Notes: generated from the letters alone by a model not told the origin. A stretch of DNA of 64,000 nucleotides from Gammaproteobacteria bacterium (GCA_030654835.1 JAURWS010000039.1:1-64000); one strand, 5' to 3'. Counted from the stretch's first letter, positions 36,941 to 46,500 are shown. Numbers and translations are program-made.

Positions 36941-38194
36941 TCAACCGTAGACTGGGAAGCGCTCGCACAGTGCCAGCACTTTGTTTTTCACCTGCTCGAT
37001 CACGGATTCGTTCTCGATGTTGTCGAGAATGTCGCAGATCCAGTCGGTGAGTTGCATCACTTCCGCTTCCTTGAAACCGCGACGCGTGACGGCCGGGGAG
37101 CCGATGCGCAGACCGCTGGTGACGAATGGTGGACGCGGGTCGTTTGGCACGGCGTTCTTGTTGACGGTGATGTTGGCGCGGCCCAGTGCAGCGTCTGCAT
37201 CCTTGCCGGTAATCCCTTGCTTGACCAGGCTCAGCAGGAACAGATGGTCATCGGTGCCGTTGGAGACGATGTCATAGCCGCGCTTGATGAAGCCTGCCGC
37301 CATCGCCTGAGCATTCTTCACGACCTGCCGCTGGTAGACCTTGAACTCGGGGCTCATGGCTTCCTTGAAGCAGACCGCCTTGGCAGCGATCACGTGCATC
37401 AGCGGGCCACCCTGACTCTCGGGGAACACGGCAAAATTCAGTTTCTTTTCCAGCTCGGGGTTGGCTTTGGCCAGAATCAGGCCACCCCGCGGGCCGCCCA
37501 GCGTTTTGTGGGTGGTAGAGGTGGTGACATCGGCAATCTGCACAGGGCTGGGGTACACACCTGCGGCAACGAGACCGGCGACGTGAGCCATGTCGACTAC
37601 AAGCCAGGCTCCCACCATGTCGGCGATCTTGCGGAAACGTTGCCAGTCCACGACGCGGGAATACGCGGAGAAACCGGCCACAATCATCTTGGGCTTGTGC
37701 TCGAGGGCGAGTCGCTCGACTTGGTCATAGTCGATCTCACCGGTTGCACTGTTCAGGCCGTACTGAACGGCATTGTAAATGCGGCCGGAGAAGCTGACGC
37801 TGGCGCCGTGAGTGAGGTGGCCACCATCTGCGAGACTCATGCCTAGCACGGTTTCGCCCGGCTTGAGCAGAGCCATGTAGACCGCAGCATTGGCCTGAGA
37901 GCCGGAGTGTGGTTGAACGTTTGCGTAGTCGGCACCGAACAGCTGCTTGGCGCGTTCAATGGCCAGCGTTTCCACGACATCAACGTGTTCGCAGCCGCCG
38001 TAGTAGCGCTTGCCCGGATAGCCTTCCGCGTACTTGTTGGTCAGCACACTGCCTTGTGCTTCCATCACGCGCGGGCTGGTGTAATTCTCCGAAGCAATCA
38101 ATTCGATATGGTGTTCCTGGCGCTGGGCTTCCGCGTTGATGGCGGCGCTCAGTTCCGGATCAAATTCCGCAATTGTCATTTCACTACTAAACAT
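36941..38194 (-). CDS. glyA: Serine hydroxymethyltransferase
   Basis: The ATG at 38194, with GGGGAA upstream, gives 417 residues aligned from [15 protein letters not shown] like E. coli GlyA. The pyridoxal phosphate lysine lies in the segment [13 protein letters not shown] ([10 protein letters not shown]), and [11 protein letters not shown] and YPGKRYYGG are present. It interconverts serine and glycine with tetrahydrofolate and supplies one-carbon units. An in-frame ATG 12 nt upstream is less likely. No glycine riboswitch is visible upstream. Confidence 0.96.
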   Translation of the reverse strand: MFSSEMTIAEFDPELSAAINAEAQRQEHHIELIASENYTSPRVMEAQGSVLTNKYAEGYPGKRYYGGCEHVDVVETLAIERAKQLFGADYANVQPHSGSQANAAVYMALLKPGETVLGMSLADGGHLTHGASVSFSGRIYNAVQYGLNSATGEIDYDQVERLALEHKPKMIVAGFSAYSRVVDWQRFRKIADMVGAWLVVDMAHVAGLVAAGVYPSPVQIADVTTSTTHKTLGGPRGGLILAKANPELEKKLNFAVFPESQGGPLMHVIAAKAVCFKEAMSPEFKVYQRQVVKNAQAMAAGFIKRGYDIVSNGTDDHLFLLSLVKQGITGKDADAALGRANITVNKNAVPNDPRPPFVTSGLRIGSPAVTRRGFKEAEVMQLTDWICDILDNIENESVIEQVKNKVLALCERFPVYG

Positions 38195-38372
38195 GCAATT
38201 CCCCATTGGCAGGCCTAAGATTCAGTGGAGCGGCATTTTAACCCAAGGCTCCTGCGTGAGCACCCACAATGTGCTGTGCTTTAAGTCTTTTGTCTGGATT
38301 TGTTCACATCGACGCGATGAATAACCTGCATGTAATGCATTGCCTGCCAGCAACCGCAGACCAAATCTTATT

Positions 38373-38395
38373 GTGGGAGCGTGCCTGCACGCGAT
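38373..38395. repeat. Single REP-like hairpin
   Basis: GTGGGAGCGTGCCTGCACGCGAT contains the stem GCGTGC/GCACGC (38379-38392) behind the head GTGGGAGC, which it shares with the paired units at 41027 and 63358. This is the Pseudomonas-type REP pattern. Confidence 0.65.
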
Positions 38396-38439
38396 CTCTT
38401 GCACTTCGCATTCCGAGCGGGGCCGGGGATAGGGATCGT

Positions 38440-38557
38440 CAGGACACGCCCACGAGCACATCCATGTGGGGCTCGATCGCCGCTATCCGACCGCCATGGA
38501 TGGCGGGAGTGCAGAAAATGCAGGAGCATTTTTCTGCCATGGCGCTCAACGGTCCTG
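38440..38557. repeat. CAGGAC-GTCCTG intergenic repeat, copy C, in 22-bp inverted flanks
   Basis: The left 36 bp and right 18 bp match copy D closely, but about 50 extra bp in the middle include a second hairpin (GCAGAAAATGC/GCATTTTTCTGC near 38511-38536). The core is framed by a perfect 22-bp inverted repeat at 38415-38436 and 38561-38582, with 3 nt between arm and core on each side. These arms are unique to this locus. Confidence 0.85.
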
Positions 38558-38648
38558 CCCATCCCTATCCCCGGCCCCGCTCTGACCTAAATGCCATTTC
38601 AGACATTCACTGACACGCGGAAATTGTAAATTTAAAGGAGGCCATCAT

Positions 38649-39146
38649 ATGCGCCCTACTATACGCGTCACCCCACAGACTTACTGTCGCCTCGAAAAAC
38701 ATGCCAGAGGATTCGATACTCCTTCGAAGGTCATAGAGCGACTTCTTGAATGCTTCGAGAAAGATCTGCCGAACGACAACTCTCTAGCGAGTCCGCTTGG
38801 GTACATTGATTCAACCCTGGAAGATAAAGGGAGGCGTTTGCCAAACAAGGAAATCCAGAAGCGCGTAGCAATGGCTGCACAGGTTCTTACAGACGAAGAG
38901 CTGGAGGAATTTTGCGATCTCCAGCATTCAAAGGATGTGTTTGGCATCAATTTCCCTTTGTTTGTACGACTCCCATCAGCCAGTAATAAAGCAGAGAAGA
39001 AGAAGGCCGTCAGAACGCCAGACGATGTTCCTCGTTGGACATGGAGATTCGAGTTCGAGCGATCGGGGCACCTCTACGCGATCACAACTCAGTGGTATGA
39101 ATGGAACGAGTCCGCAGTCGAACAATGGCTGAAAGCACACGAGTAA
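38649..39146 (+). CDS. Orphan small protein, possible RHH-like N-terminus
   Basis: A strong AAAGGAGG precedes the ATG. The 165-residue product starts MRPTIRVTPQTYCRLEKHA then TPSKVIERLLECF, a strand-helix-helix pattern like ribbon-helix-helix or SeqA N-terminal domains. The C-terminal part (WTWRFEFERSGHLYAITTQWYEWNESAVEQWLK) looks like a separate small domain. Codon use appears less GC-biased than in neighbours. The gene is bracketed by repeat copies C and D in opposite orientation, which suggests it arrived as a unit. No function is assigned. Confidence 0.6.
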   Translation: MRPTIRVTPQTYCRLEKHARGFDTPSKVIERLLECFEKDLPNDNSLASPLGYIDSTLEDKGRRLPNKEIQKRVAMAAQVLTDEELEEFCDLQHSKDVFGINFPLFVRLPSASNKAEKKKAVRTPDDVPRWTWRFEFERSGHLYAITTQWYEWNESAVEQWLKAHE

Positions 39147-39182
39147 CGCGGATGTCAGCGCGGCGTAGGCGATGAAGATGGG

Positions 39183-39250
39183 CAGGACCGTTGAGCGCCA
39201 TGGATGGCGCGATCCGAGCCCCACATGGATGTGCTCGTGGGCGTGTCCTG
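39183..39250. repeat. CAGGAC-GTCCTG intergenic repeat, copy D, in 14-bp inverted flanks
   Basis: This 68-bp copy, inverted relative to copy C, best represents the consensus. It is framed by GGCGATGAAGATGG (39168-39181) and its perfect complement (39252-39265). CGTAG further left and CTACG further right extend the symmetry after an unequal spacer. Confidence 0.85.
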
Positions 39251-39352
39251 ACCATCTTCATCGCCCGCGCTGCGCGACCTACGGAGCGCATAAGTTATAT
39301 GCCATAATGCCCGCGCCTAATTCAGACAACACACCACGGGAATTCGTAGGTT

Positions 39353-41020
39353 ATGGCTCAGTTCGTTTACACCATGCATCAGGTGGGCAAGGTTGTTCCG
39401 CCCAAGAAAGAAATCCTCAAGGACATCTCGTTGTCGTTTTTCCCAGGCGCCAAGATCGGCGTGCTTGGCTTGAACGGGTCAGGCAAATCGACCTTGCTGC
39501 GCATCATGGCCGGCATCGACAAGGAGCATCACGGCGAAGCCCGGGCCCAGACTGGCATCAACATCGGCTACCTGCCACAGGAGCCCGCGCTTAATCCCGA
39601 CAAGGACGTGCGCGGCAATGTCGAGGAGGCCATGGGGCCGGTCATCAGGCTGATCGAGGATTTCAATGCCATCAGCGACCGCTTCGCCGAGCCGATGAGC
39701 GATAACGAGATGAACGACTTGCTGGAGAAGCAGGGCGAATTGCAGAACGCCATCGACGCGGCAGAAGGCTGGGACATCGAGCGTAAACTCGAAATCGCCG
39801 CAGATGCCTTGCGCCTGCCGCCCTGGGATGCCGACGTCAGCACCCTTTCTGGCGGGGAGAAGCGCCGCGTGGCGCTGTGTCGACTGCTGCTCTCCAACCC
39901 TGACATGCTTCTGCTCGACGAACCGACCAACCATCTGGACGCGGAGAGCGTCGGCTGGCTTGAGCGCTTCCTGAAGGAATATCCCGGCACGGTGGTCGCT
40001 ATCACCCACGACCGCTACTTCCTCGACAACGCTGCCGGCTGGATTCTGGAACTCGACCGCGGCTACGGCATCCCCTACGAGGGCAACTACACCACCTGGC
40101 TCGAGACCAAAGAGCAGCGTTTGGCGACCGAAGCCAAGCAGGAAGCAGCCCGCGAGCGCACCATCAAGTCCGAACTGGAATGGGTGCGCGCCAATCCGAA
40201 GGGCCGTCAGGCCAAGAGCAAGGCCCGTATCGCGCGCTTCGAAGAATTGAATTCTCAGGATTTCCAGAAGCGCAACGAGACGACCGAGCTGTACATTCCG
40301 CCCGGCCAGCGTCTGGGTGACATGGTCATCGAGGTCAACAATCTCTGCAAAGGCTTCGGCGACCGCACGCTGATCGACAACCTCAGCTTCAGCATTCCCA
40401 AGGGCAGTATCGTCGGCATCATCGGCGGCAATGGCGCGGGCAAGACGACATTCCTGCGCATGCTGGTCGGCCAGGAGCAGCCGGACAGTGGCAGCATCCG
40501 CCTGGGTGAGACGGTGGAGCTGGCCTATGTAGACCAGAGCCGCGATGCGCTTAACGACAACGTGACGGTGTGGCAGGAAATCTCCGACGGCCACGAGATA
40601 CTGCAGATCGGCCGCTACGAGGTGCAGTCGCGCTCCTACGCCAGCCGCTTCAACTTCCGGGGCAGTGATCAGCAGAAGTTCGTCAAGGATCTCTCTGGCG
40701 GTGAGCGCAATCGTCTGCATCTGGCAAAACTGCTCAAGCGCGGCGCCAACGTGCTGCTGCTGGACGAACCGACCAACGATCTGGACGTGGAAACTCTGCG
40801 GGCGCTGGAGGAGGGTCTGATGAACTTCCCCGGAAATGTCATCGTCGTGTCGCACGATCGCTGGTTTCTGGATCGCCTGTGCACCCACATCCTCGCCTTC
40901 GAAGGCAACAGTCAGGTGGTCTTCCACGAAGGCAACTATAGCGACTACGAGGCAGACCGCAAGAAACGCCTCGGAGACAATGCCCAGCCGACGCGCATCA
41001 AGTACAAACGCCTCGCCTGA
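39353..41020 (+). CDS. ettA: Energy-dependent translational throttle protein EttA
   Basis: The 555-residue ABC-F protein starts MAQFVYTMHQVGKVVPPKKEIL as EttA does. Both ATPase domains are complete: Walker A GLNGSGKST and GGNGAGKTT, signatures LSGGEKRR and LSGGERNR, Walker [12 protein letters not shown] and LLLDEPTNDLD. The arm domain lies in the first ATPase and the linker helix (PKGRQAKSKARIARFEEL) reaches into the ribosome. EttA gates entry of ribosomes into elongation according to ATP/ADP. A REP pair follows the stop. Confidence 0.96.
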   Translation: MAQFVYTMHQVGKVVPPKKEILKDISLSFFPGAKIGVLGLNGSGKSTLLRIMAGIDKEHHGEARAQTGINIGYLPQEPALNPDKDVRGNVEEAMGPVIRLIEDFNAISDRFAEPMSDNEMNDLLEKQGELQNAIDAAEGWDIERKLEIAADALRLPPWDADVSTLSGGEKRRVALCRLLLSNPDMLLLDEPTNHLDAESVGWLERFLKEYPGTVVAITHDRYFLDNAAGWILELDRGYGIPYEGNYTTWLETKEQRLATEAKQEAARERTIKSELEWVRANPKGRQAKSKARIARFEELNSQDFQKRNETTELYIPPGQRLGDMVIEVNNLCKGFGDRTLIDNLSFSIPKGSIVGIIGGNGAGKTTFLRMLVGQEQPDSGSIRLGETVELAYVDQSRDALNDNVTVWQEISDGHEILQIGRYEVQSRSYASRFNFRGSDQQKFVKDLSGGERNRLHLAKLLKRGANVLLLDEPTNDLDVETLRALEEGLMNFPGNVIVVSHDRWFLDRLCTHILAFEGNSQVVFHEGNYSDYEADRKKRLGDNAQPTRIKYKRLA

Positions 41021-41026
41021 AAGCAC

Positions 41027-41090
41027 TGTGGGAGCGGGCCTGCCCGCGATCGATCTTGCATCAAACCGATCGCGGGCAAGGCCCGCACAC
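41027..41090. repeat. Paired REP palindrome (BIME-like)
   Basis: Two inverted REP units, left GTGGGAGCGGGCCTGCCCGC followed by GATCG and right CGATCGCGGGCAAGGCCCGC followed by ACAC, are separated by about 13 nt. The unit lies 7 nt after the ettA stop. Without a T-tract it is not a standard terminator, though it could stabilise the mRNA end. Confidence 0.75.
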
Positions 41091-41107
41091 ATTGGCTCGC
41101 ACTAAGG

Positions 41108-41159
41108 ATTCGGGGTCAGAGTAAAAATACAGTACTGTATTTTTACTCTGACCCCGAAT
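41108..41159. repeat. Perfect palindrome, second copy
   Basis: A perfect 52-bp palindrome whose inner 44 bp (41112-41155) are identical to 49-92. Beyond that core the flanks differ (ATTC/GAAT here, ATATTT/AAATAT at the first copy), so the conserved unit is the 44-bp GGGGTCAGAG to CTCTGACCCC segment. Confidence 0.85.
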
Positions 41160-41240
41160 TTCCCCGAGTTTCCCCTAATCTCGCGGGACATTCTGCCGCT
41201 ATAAAAGGCCATAGAAATCCCATTTGCGAGCAGTCATTCA

Positions 41241-41618
41241 ATGTCCGAAAGGAACAGCACAAGCACCGAGGCCGAACGCCGAGCCTTCACAAGAATCTTC
41301 TTCGATGCAGAAACCGTGGTGATGCAGGGAGGGCATTGCTGGCCAGTCGAACTGATCGACATCTCGCTGCATGGCCTGCTGGTCAAGAATCCTGGCGACA
41401 TGGCGCTAGATACCAGCAAGTCGGCGGAGGTGGTCATTCATCTGGCGGGCGACCTGCAGATATGCATGCGCGTGCGCGTGGCGCATCAGGAACGGAGCAG
41501 GGTGGGCATGATCTGCGAAGAAATGGAGCTGGACAGCATGATCCATCTGCGGCGACTGGTCGAACTCAACACGGGTGACACCACCCTCCTCGAACGCGAA
41601 CTCTCAGCACTCGGCTAA
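41241..41618 (+). CDS. PilZ domain c-di-GMP-binding protein
   Basis: The 125-residue protein is a stand-alone PilZ domain. RRAFTR near residue 13 fits the RxxxR motif and DISLHG near residue 46 the (D/N)xSxxG motif, the two elements that bind cyclic di-GMP. It can act as a receptor for signals made or removed by the two c-di-GMP proteins of this window. It is monocistronic, with the 44-bp palindrome upstream and a convergent gene 11 nt after its stop. Confidence 0.85.
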   Translation: MSERNSTSTEAERRAFTRIFFDAETVVMQGGHCWPVELIDISLHGLLVKNPGDMALDTSKSAEVVIHLAGDLQICMRVRVAHQERSRVGMICEEMELDSMIHLRRLVELNTGDTTLLERELSALG

Positions 41619-41629
41619 AGACTTCAGCA

Positions 41630-42316
41630 TTACAACCCCAGCTGCTCCCGCAACAACAGCATTCGCGCGTGATTTTCCTCACCGCTCAAGGGCCGCGAAA
41701 TGTGCTCCGGCAGGGCAACCGCCTGCGGCGCCCCCAGATCTTCTCCCCGCATCGCCCGCTGACACAACTCGTTATAGTAATACTCGAACAGAGGGAACAC
41801 CCTGTCCTCAGGCTCCGTGGCCAACAGGAACCAACCGGCTGCCCTGCCCGCGAAATAAACCGCCGGGTGACTCCAGGCAAACGCTGCCTTAGGTGGCTCT
41901 GCGCGGCACGCCTCAATGTAGGCCTCACGAGGTGTGGGCAAGCCGAATAACCCGGCTCCTTCCTCGCAAGCTCTCACCACCACAGAGATGGTCGGCAGGA
42001 AGTCGTGAGTCTTCACCACACGCCGCGCCGCTGCCACGATCTGCAGAGGACTGTAGGCGGCAAGGCAGCCAAGCCAGTACTTCTTGGCCATCACCAGACG
42101 ATCTTCACTGCCATAAGCCTTGTGATACTGATTGTGATAGGCGAGCTCGAACTCCGCGAACAACTGATTGATCGCATCGATTCGATCGGGCCCCTCGCGC
42201 GCTACATCCTCTGCGGAGTCGCTGTGGCTATTCGGCCCAGCTTCGGTCTGTGAAGCGCTGGAAGGCCGCGCCAAGGCCTTGCTGGCTTTTTCCAGTAAAG
42301 GATTGATCGTTTGCAT
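41630..42316 (-). CDS. Lambda P-like replicative helicase loader (DopE-like)
   Basis: The 228-residue protein has a polar N-terminal segment of about 45 residues and then a lambda P-type region. It contains INQLFAEFELAYHNQYH, AKKYWLGCLAAYSPLQIVAAARRV and DFLPTISVVVRACEEG. Phage lambda P brings DnaB helicase to the origin. No phage genes surround it, and it overlaps by 89 nt a DnaT-repeat protein encoded just upstream. A domesticated pair derived from lambda O and P, named DopC and DopE, has been described as a helicase matchmaker; this gene fits DopE by domain and context. The function is inferred. Confidence 0.7.
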   Translation of the reverse strand: MQTINPLLEKASKALARPSSASQTEAGPNSHSDSAEDVAREGPDRIDAINQLFAEFELAYHNQYHKAYGSEDRLVMAKKYWLGCLAAYSPLQIVAAARRVVKTHDFLPTISVVVRACEEGAGLFGLPTPREAYIEACRAEPPKAAFAWSHPAVYFAGRAAGWFLLATEPEDRVFPLFEYYYNELCQRAMRGEDLGAPQAVALPEHISRPLSGEENHARMLLLREQLGL

Positions 42317-43400
42317 CGACTAAGCTCACTGCCTGCGACTCTTCGAGTCGTCTTGACCATTGGAATTTGATGAACTGCAGAAACCGGGTATTCCAGGACG
42401 CATGCACCTGATTGGTATCGCGCCAATACAACACAAACTCGCCGACCTTGGAGCGCGCGAAATCCTCGTCGATTTCGGCCAGCTTGAGAATCTCGAAACA
42501 CTCCGGACTCGGCTGCCAGTCTTCACTGATGCGGCGCGGCTGCGTATCGTGCTGAATGGATGCGGAATACTTGCCCCACTGCCTGCGGATATGCTCGATG
42601 AAACGTGTGTTCCAGGCACCGTTGACGGCGCCACGCTCGCGCCAATAGAGCACAAACTCGGGGATCGCGTCTTCGATGAAGGTGGGGCTTATCCCAGCAT
42701 TCTCCAGGATGGTGATCGCCTCCACGCTCGGCCACCAGTCGGCCGACATATCCGTATCCAGCTCGTTGACGCCTCGGCGGGACTGCTCCTGCCGCCACTC
42801 GCGCAACACATATTTGTAAAACGCATTGCCCCAGGAAAAACGCGCCTGCCGCCGCTCGCGCCAATACATCACGAAGCCTGGCACCAGCTGACGGACAAAT
42901 TCCTCGGGGATATTCTGCTGACGGCACTGGCGAATCCAGTCCTCTCCCGGCTGCCAACTGGGGGAGATATAGCTGGCCCCCTGCGTGGGCGGGGTCTGAA
43001 AGATGGATTCCGCCGCGCTCGTCACGGGGCTGGCCACAGCGCTGTGACCTTGACTGTGACCGTGATGACTGTGCTGGCGCTCCGCAACAGCCTCCCGCAC
43101 CTGGTTGATCGCATACCAGGAGGCATCCGGGCGCGCGGACTGCGGATCTATCAGGATCAATCCCAGATCCTGCAGGCTCTTCTGTACGCGCTTGATGTCA
43201 ATCAACGCCCAGAACGGGAAGGCATTGCACAGTTCTTGCTGACCGAGTTCGATCCAGCTCAGGCGATCCTTGCTGCGCAGTGGACGGTGAGCCATCAGCT
43301 CGCTGAGCACATGCAGCATGACCGCTTCTTCGAGACCAATGGTCGCGGCAAGCGTCGGTGAAATCACCAAGGGGCGTTCGGGTACGAGCGAGGATTGCAT
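42228..43400 (-). CDS. Primosomal-type protein with three DnaT repeats (DopC-like)
   Basis: The ATG at 43400 gives 390 residues. Residues 1-100 (ISPTLAATIGLEEAVMLHVL and WIELGQQELCNAFPFW onwards) look like a winged-helix replication domain. After a His/Ser linker (about 105-145) come three DnaT-type repeats at 149-202, 223-275 and 295-348. Each runs from W-x-P to a final W with FV-x-YWRE and W-N-x-F inside. DnaT repeats bind single-stranded DNA in primosome assembly. Its 3' end overlaps the helicase-loader gene by 89 nt, a strong sign of joint action. Confidence 0.75.
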   Translation of the reverse strand: MQSSLVPERPLVISPTLAATIGLEEAVMLHVLSELMAHRPLRSKDRLSWIELGQQELCNAFPFWALIDIKRVQKSLQDLGLILIDPQSARPDASWYAINQVREAVAERQHSHHGHSQGHSAVASPVTSAAESIFQTPPTQGASYISPSWQPGEDWIRQCRQQNIPEEFVRQLVPGFVMYWRERRQARFSWGNAFYKYVLREWRQEQSRRGVNELDTDMSADWWPSVEAITILENAGISPTFIEDAIPEFVLYWRERGAVNGAWNTRFIEHIRRQWGKYSASIQHDTQPRRISEDWQPSPECFEILKLAEIDEDFARSKVGEFVLYWRDTNQVHASWNTRFLQFIKFQWSRRLEESQAVSLVDANDQSFTGKSQQGLGAAFQRFTDRSWAE

Positions 43401-43569
43401 GGTCAACCTGGGAAACAATTCGAGATTGGAACAATTTGATTTGCGGGGTTTGCGTCGGCACTGCCAGGCATCCCGCGAAGCTGCAGCCATGCTACCACAG
43501 CCCCGAGCGATCCCGGCACGCAATCCTGATGGATACACGCGACATACGATCACACGGGCGGCAATAGAC

Positions 43570-46500
43570 TCACTGCGAGACATCCACCTCCAACTCCATG
43601 CCGATCCAGCCCTCCTCCATCGCGCCCGCAACGACAACTCCAGTCAGTTGTGCCCGGCCAATCAGAGTGGGATCAACCGCTTTCAGTTGCTCCAGAACGG
43701 CGGCGGCGCGCGCTTGCCCGAGAACCTCCAGGTCCTGCGCTGACACTGGTTCCAGCGGCAACATCTCCCGCCGCAGAGCGCTGGCATAGGCCAGCTCATC
43801 GAACTGCTCAGGCTCACCTGCTGTCGCCGGGCGGGTATGCTGCACACGCAGCTGCTGCAGGAAGGCGGTTGCATCCACATCGACGCCCTGCTGTGCCGTC
43901 ATGTAGAAGCCTTCCAGCACGCTCGTGCGGGTCGGGGCTGCCACATCCGCATTGTCTGCCGGAGCGGCTCCTGCAGCAGGAACAGCGGCGCCCGCAACAA
44001 GGGACTCTTCAATGCGCCGCTCCAGGAACTGTTCGCGTAGCGCTTGAGTATCTTCCGCTTCGGCAGCAACGCCATTGATCTTGAGCAACAACTGCGGGCG
44101 CTGCTGCAACGCGCCCGCCAGCGAAGCCAGCGTCTCACGCTCGGGCGGCGCCACGTCTGCGCGGCCCGGCATGAAGTTGATGGCACCCAGCTCCTCATCG
44201 CCGGAACCCACCAGCCTGGCCAGCAGGCGGAATGGCGAGGTCACGATGCTGCTAATGACATTGGCCAGCGCCCGCCGAATAATCTGACCGTAATTGAACT
44301 CCGGGCTATTGATGTCGCCGCTGACCGGCACCTCCAGATCGATCACACCATTGCGATCCTTGAGGAGCGCCACCGCCAGTCCGAGCGGAAGATCGAGAGC
44401 GTCAGGATGCGGCACCCGCTCGCCAAGCACCAGATCCCGCATCACCAGCGCGTTGTCGCCGCTGAGCTGGCCATCGTTGATACGGTAAGAGAGATCGACA
44501 TCAAGATCGCCGTCGTCGATGCGCCTGCCTGCAAACTTGATGATGTAGGGGGACATCGACGGGATGTCGAGATTGCGGAAGCGCAGATCGATCTCGGTCA
44601 GCTCCGCTGGCGCGAAGGGGCGCAACTGCCCGCTGATGGTCACCAGCCCATACTCGTCCACCTGCCCCTCCAGGTTCACACGCGCTGGCTCGGTGGAGTG
44701 CGTCGACAGTGCCGAGACCTCCCCCGCCAGACCAGCCATGTGCACCGCGAACGGCAACGGCAAAGACTCATCCGAAAAATCAGCGCTGCCATTCTCGATG
44801 GTGATGTTCTGGACGGTGATCGGCAGCAGCTCCGGTGCAGCGACCTCCTGAGCGGAATCCTGAGTCGAAGCTGCTGTGGCTGACTCTCTTGGAATCAGCG
44901 TGCGAGCGATATTGTTTTCCCCGTTCTGTTCGATCTCGACACGGGCATAGGGCTCGCGGATGTGGATATCACCAATGTCTATCTGCAGCTGCTCCTCGGC
45001 AGCAACTGTGAGAGATTCGATGGCGAGCTCACTCAACCCCAGCAGCGACTCGCGCCCCACAGTGTCGGTCAGGGCAATGTCGTCCAGCGCCACAGACCCC
45101 ACAAAGCGCACGCTGCCGGGGGCCGCCGACAGGTCGCCGCTGCCGCCGAAGAGCCCGGAGTCCACACTGATATTGGCAAAAGGAGCGACATAGGGCTGAA
45201 TCACGGGCAGAGCCAGGCCTTCCAGCACCATCTCTCCGCTGAAGTCGATCTGCGGCAGGACATTCAGCACACCTCCGGCGCGCAATGTGCCGCCGCTGCT
45301 CAGGTCCACCAGTGCCGCCACGGTGACCGGGGTCTGCGGCACGTTACTCAGGTCGTCGAGGGTAGCTTCGACACTCACTTCCACCGCAACGGGTTGGGCG
45401 GGCACATTGTCAACCAGACCAATAGTCCAGTTCTGCAAGGCGAGCTGGTTGGCACGCATCTGCCAAGGCGCTGACGGTGTCGGCGCCGTTGGAATTGAGG
45501 AAGGCGCAGGTGCTGGAGAAGTCGCAGCTGCGGCAGATCCCGTTGGATCACTCGCCGTCTGCCTGGCACCGGGGAGCAAACGCATGAAATTGATTGTGCC
45601 ATCAGCGGCGCGCTCCGGTCGCAGGTCCACGCCATCGAACAGCAACCGCTCAAGCGTGATGCTGCGCTCTGCCCATTGCAGCGCCCCGCCCTCCACCGCC
45701 AGCAGCGGTACGCTGGCCAGCCGCGTGCCATTCCCGCGATCACTGATCTGCAGATCGCTGAGGCTGGCGTCGAAACCATTGATCGCAGCCTCGAACCCTC
45801 CCCGAACAGGCAAAGCGGCATCAACCTGAAATTCGGCCTCCAGCCAGCCACCACCCAGGCGCACCGGCAGTACTGAGCGCAAATAGCTGTAGGCCAGATC
45901 GACGTAAGGGCCGACCAGCCTCATCTCGCCCTCCGAGCGCAGAGGATTGAGCGATACAGACCCTGTCCAGTGCAATTGCGAGCCATTCCCCATAACCAGA
46001 CTGAGTGTCTCCGGCGCAAGTGCATCTGGCAACGTGCTCAGGTTCGTGACGGTGACATCCAGATCATCAATGCTGGTGAAGAATGGCGGTGACAACACGT
46101 CATCGGTGAGCGCCGCACTGGCGTTCTCAACACGAAGGTCGGCGATGAGAAGTCGCGGCATTGCCCCCGGCTCCGAGGGTGGGAGAGGCTCTGTCACGGG
46201 CTCAGCGGTGGCGCTCCAGCGCGAGGCAAGGCGGGCAATATTGCTGTCGGTGGCGGAGTACCGACGCAGTGAGCCGTGCAACCCAAACAGATGCAGTTCC
46301 TTGATACTCCACGCCTTCCGCGTCAGGCTGTTCACCTGCAGATTTGCAAAGGCACGTTCCAGAGAGATGACGCGGCGGCCGTCCGCATCTATGAGATCCA
46401 GCCCGTCGATTCCGAAAGTCAGCGCCCAGGGGTTGAGCTGAATATCCTCCACCGTCATCCGCACGCCGAGGCGTTCCTGCAGCAACGCAGTCAGCTGACG

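Larger units (their letters stand above)
38195..38648. other. Repeat-rich 454-nt intergenic region
   Basis: This gap holds the glyA promoter region, one REP-like hairpin (38373-38395) and repeat copy C with its 22-bp inverted flanks (38415-38582). The strong ribosome binding site AAAGGAGG of the next gene follows. No conserved coding frame is seen; short open frames here are created by the repeats. Confidence 0.6.
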
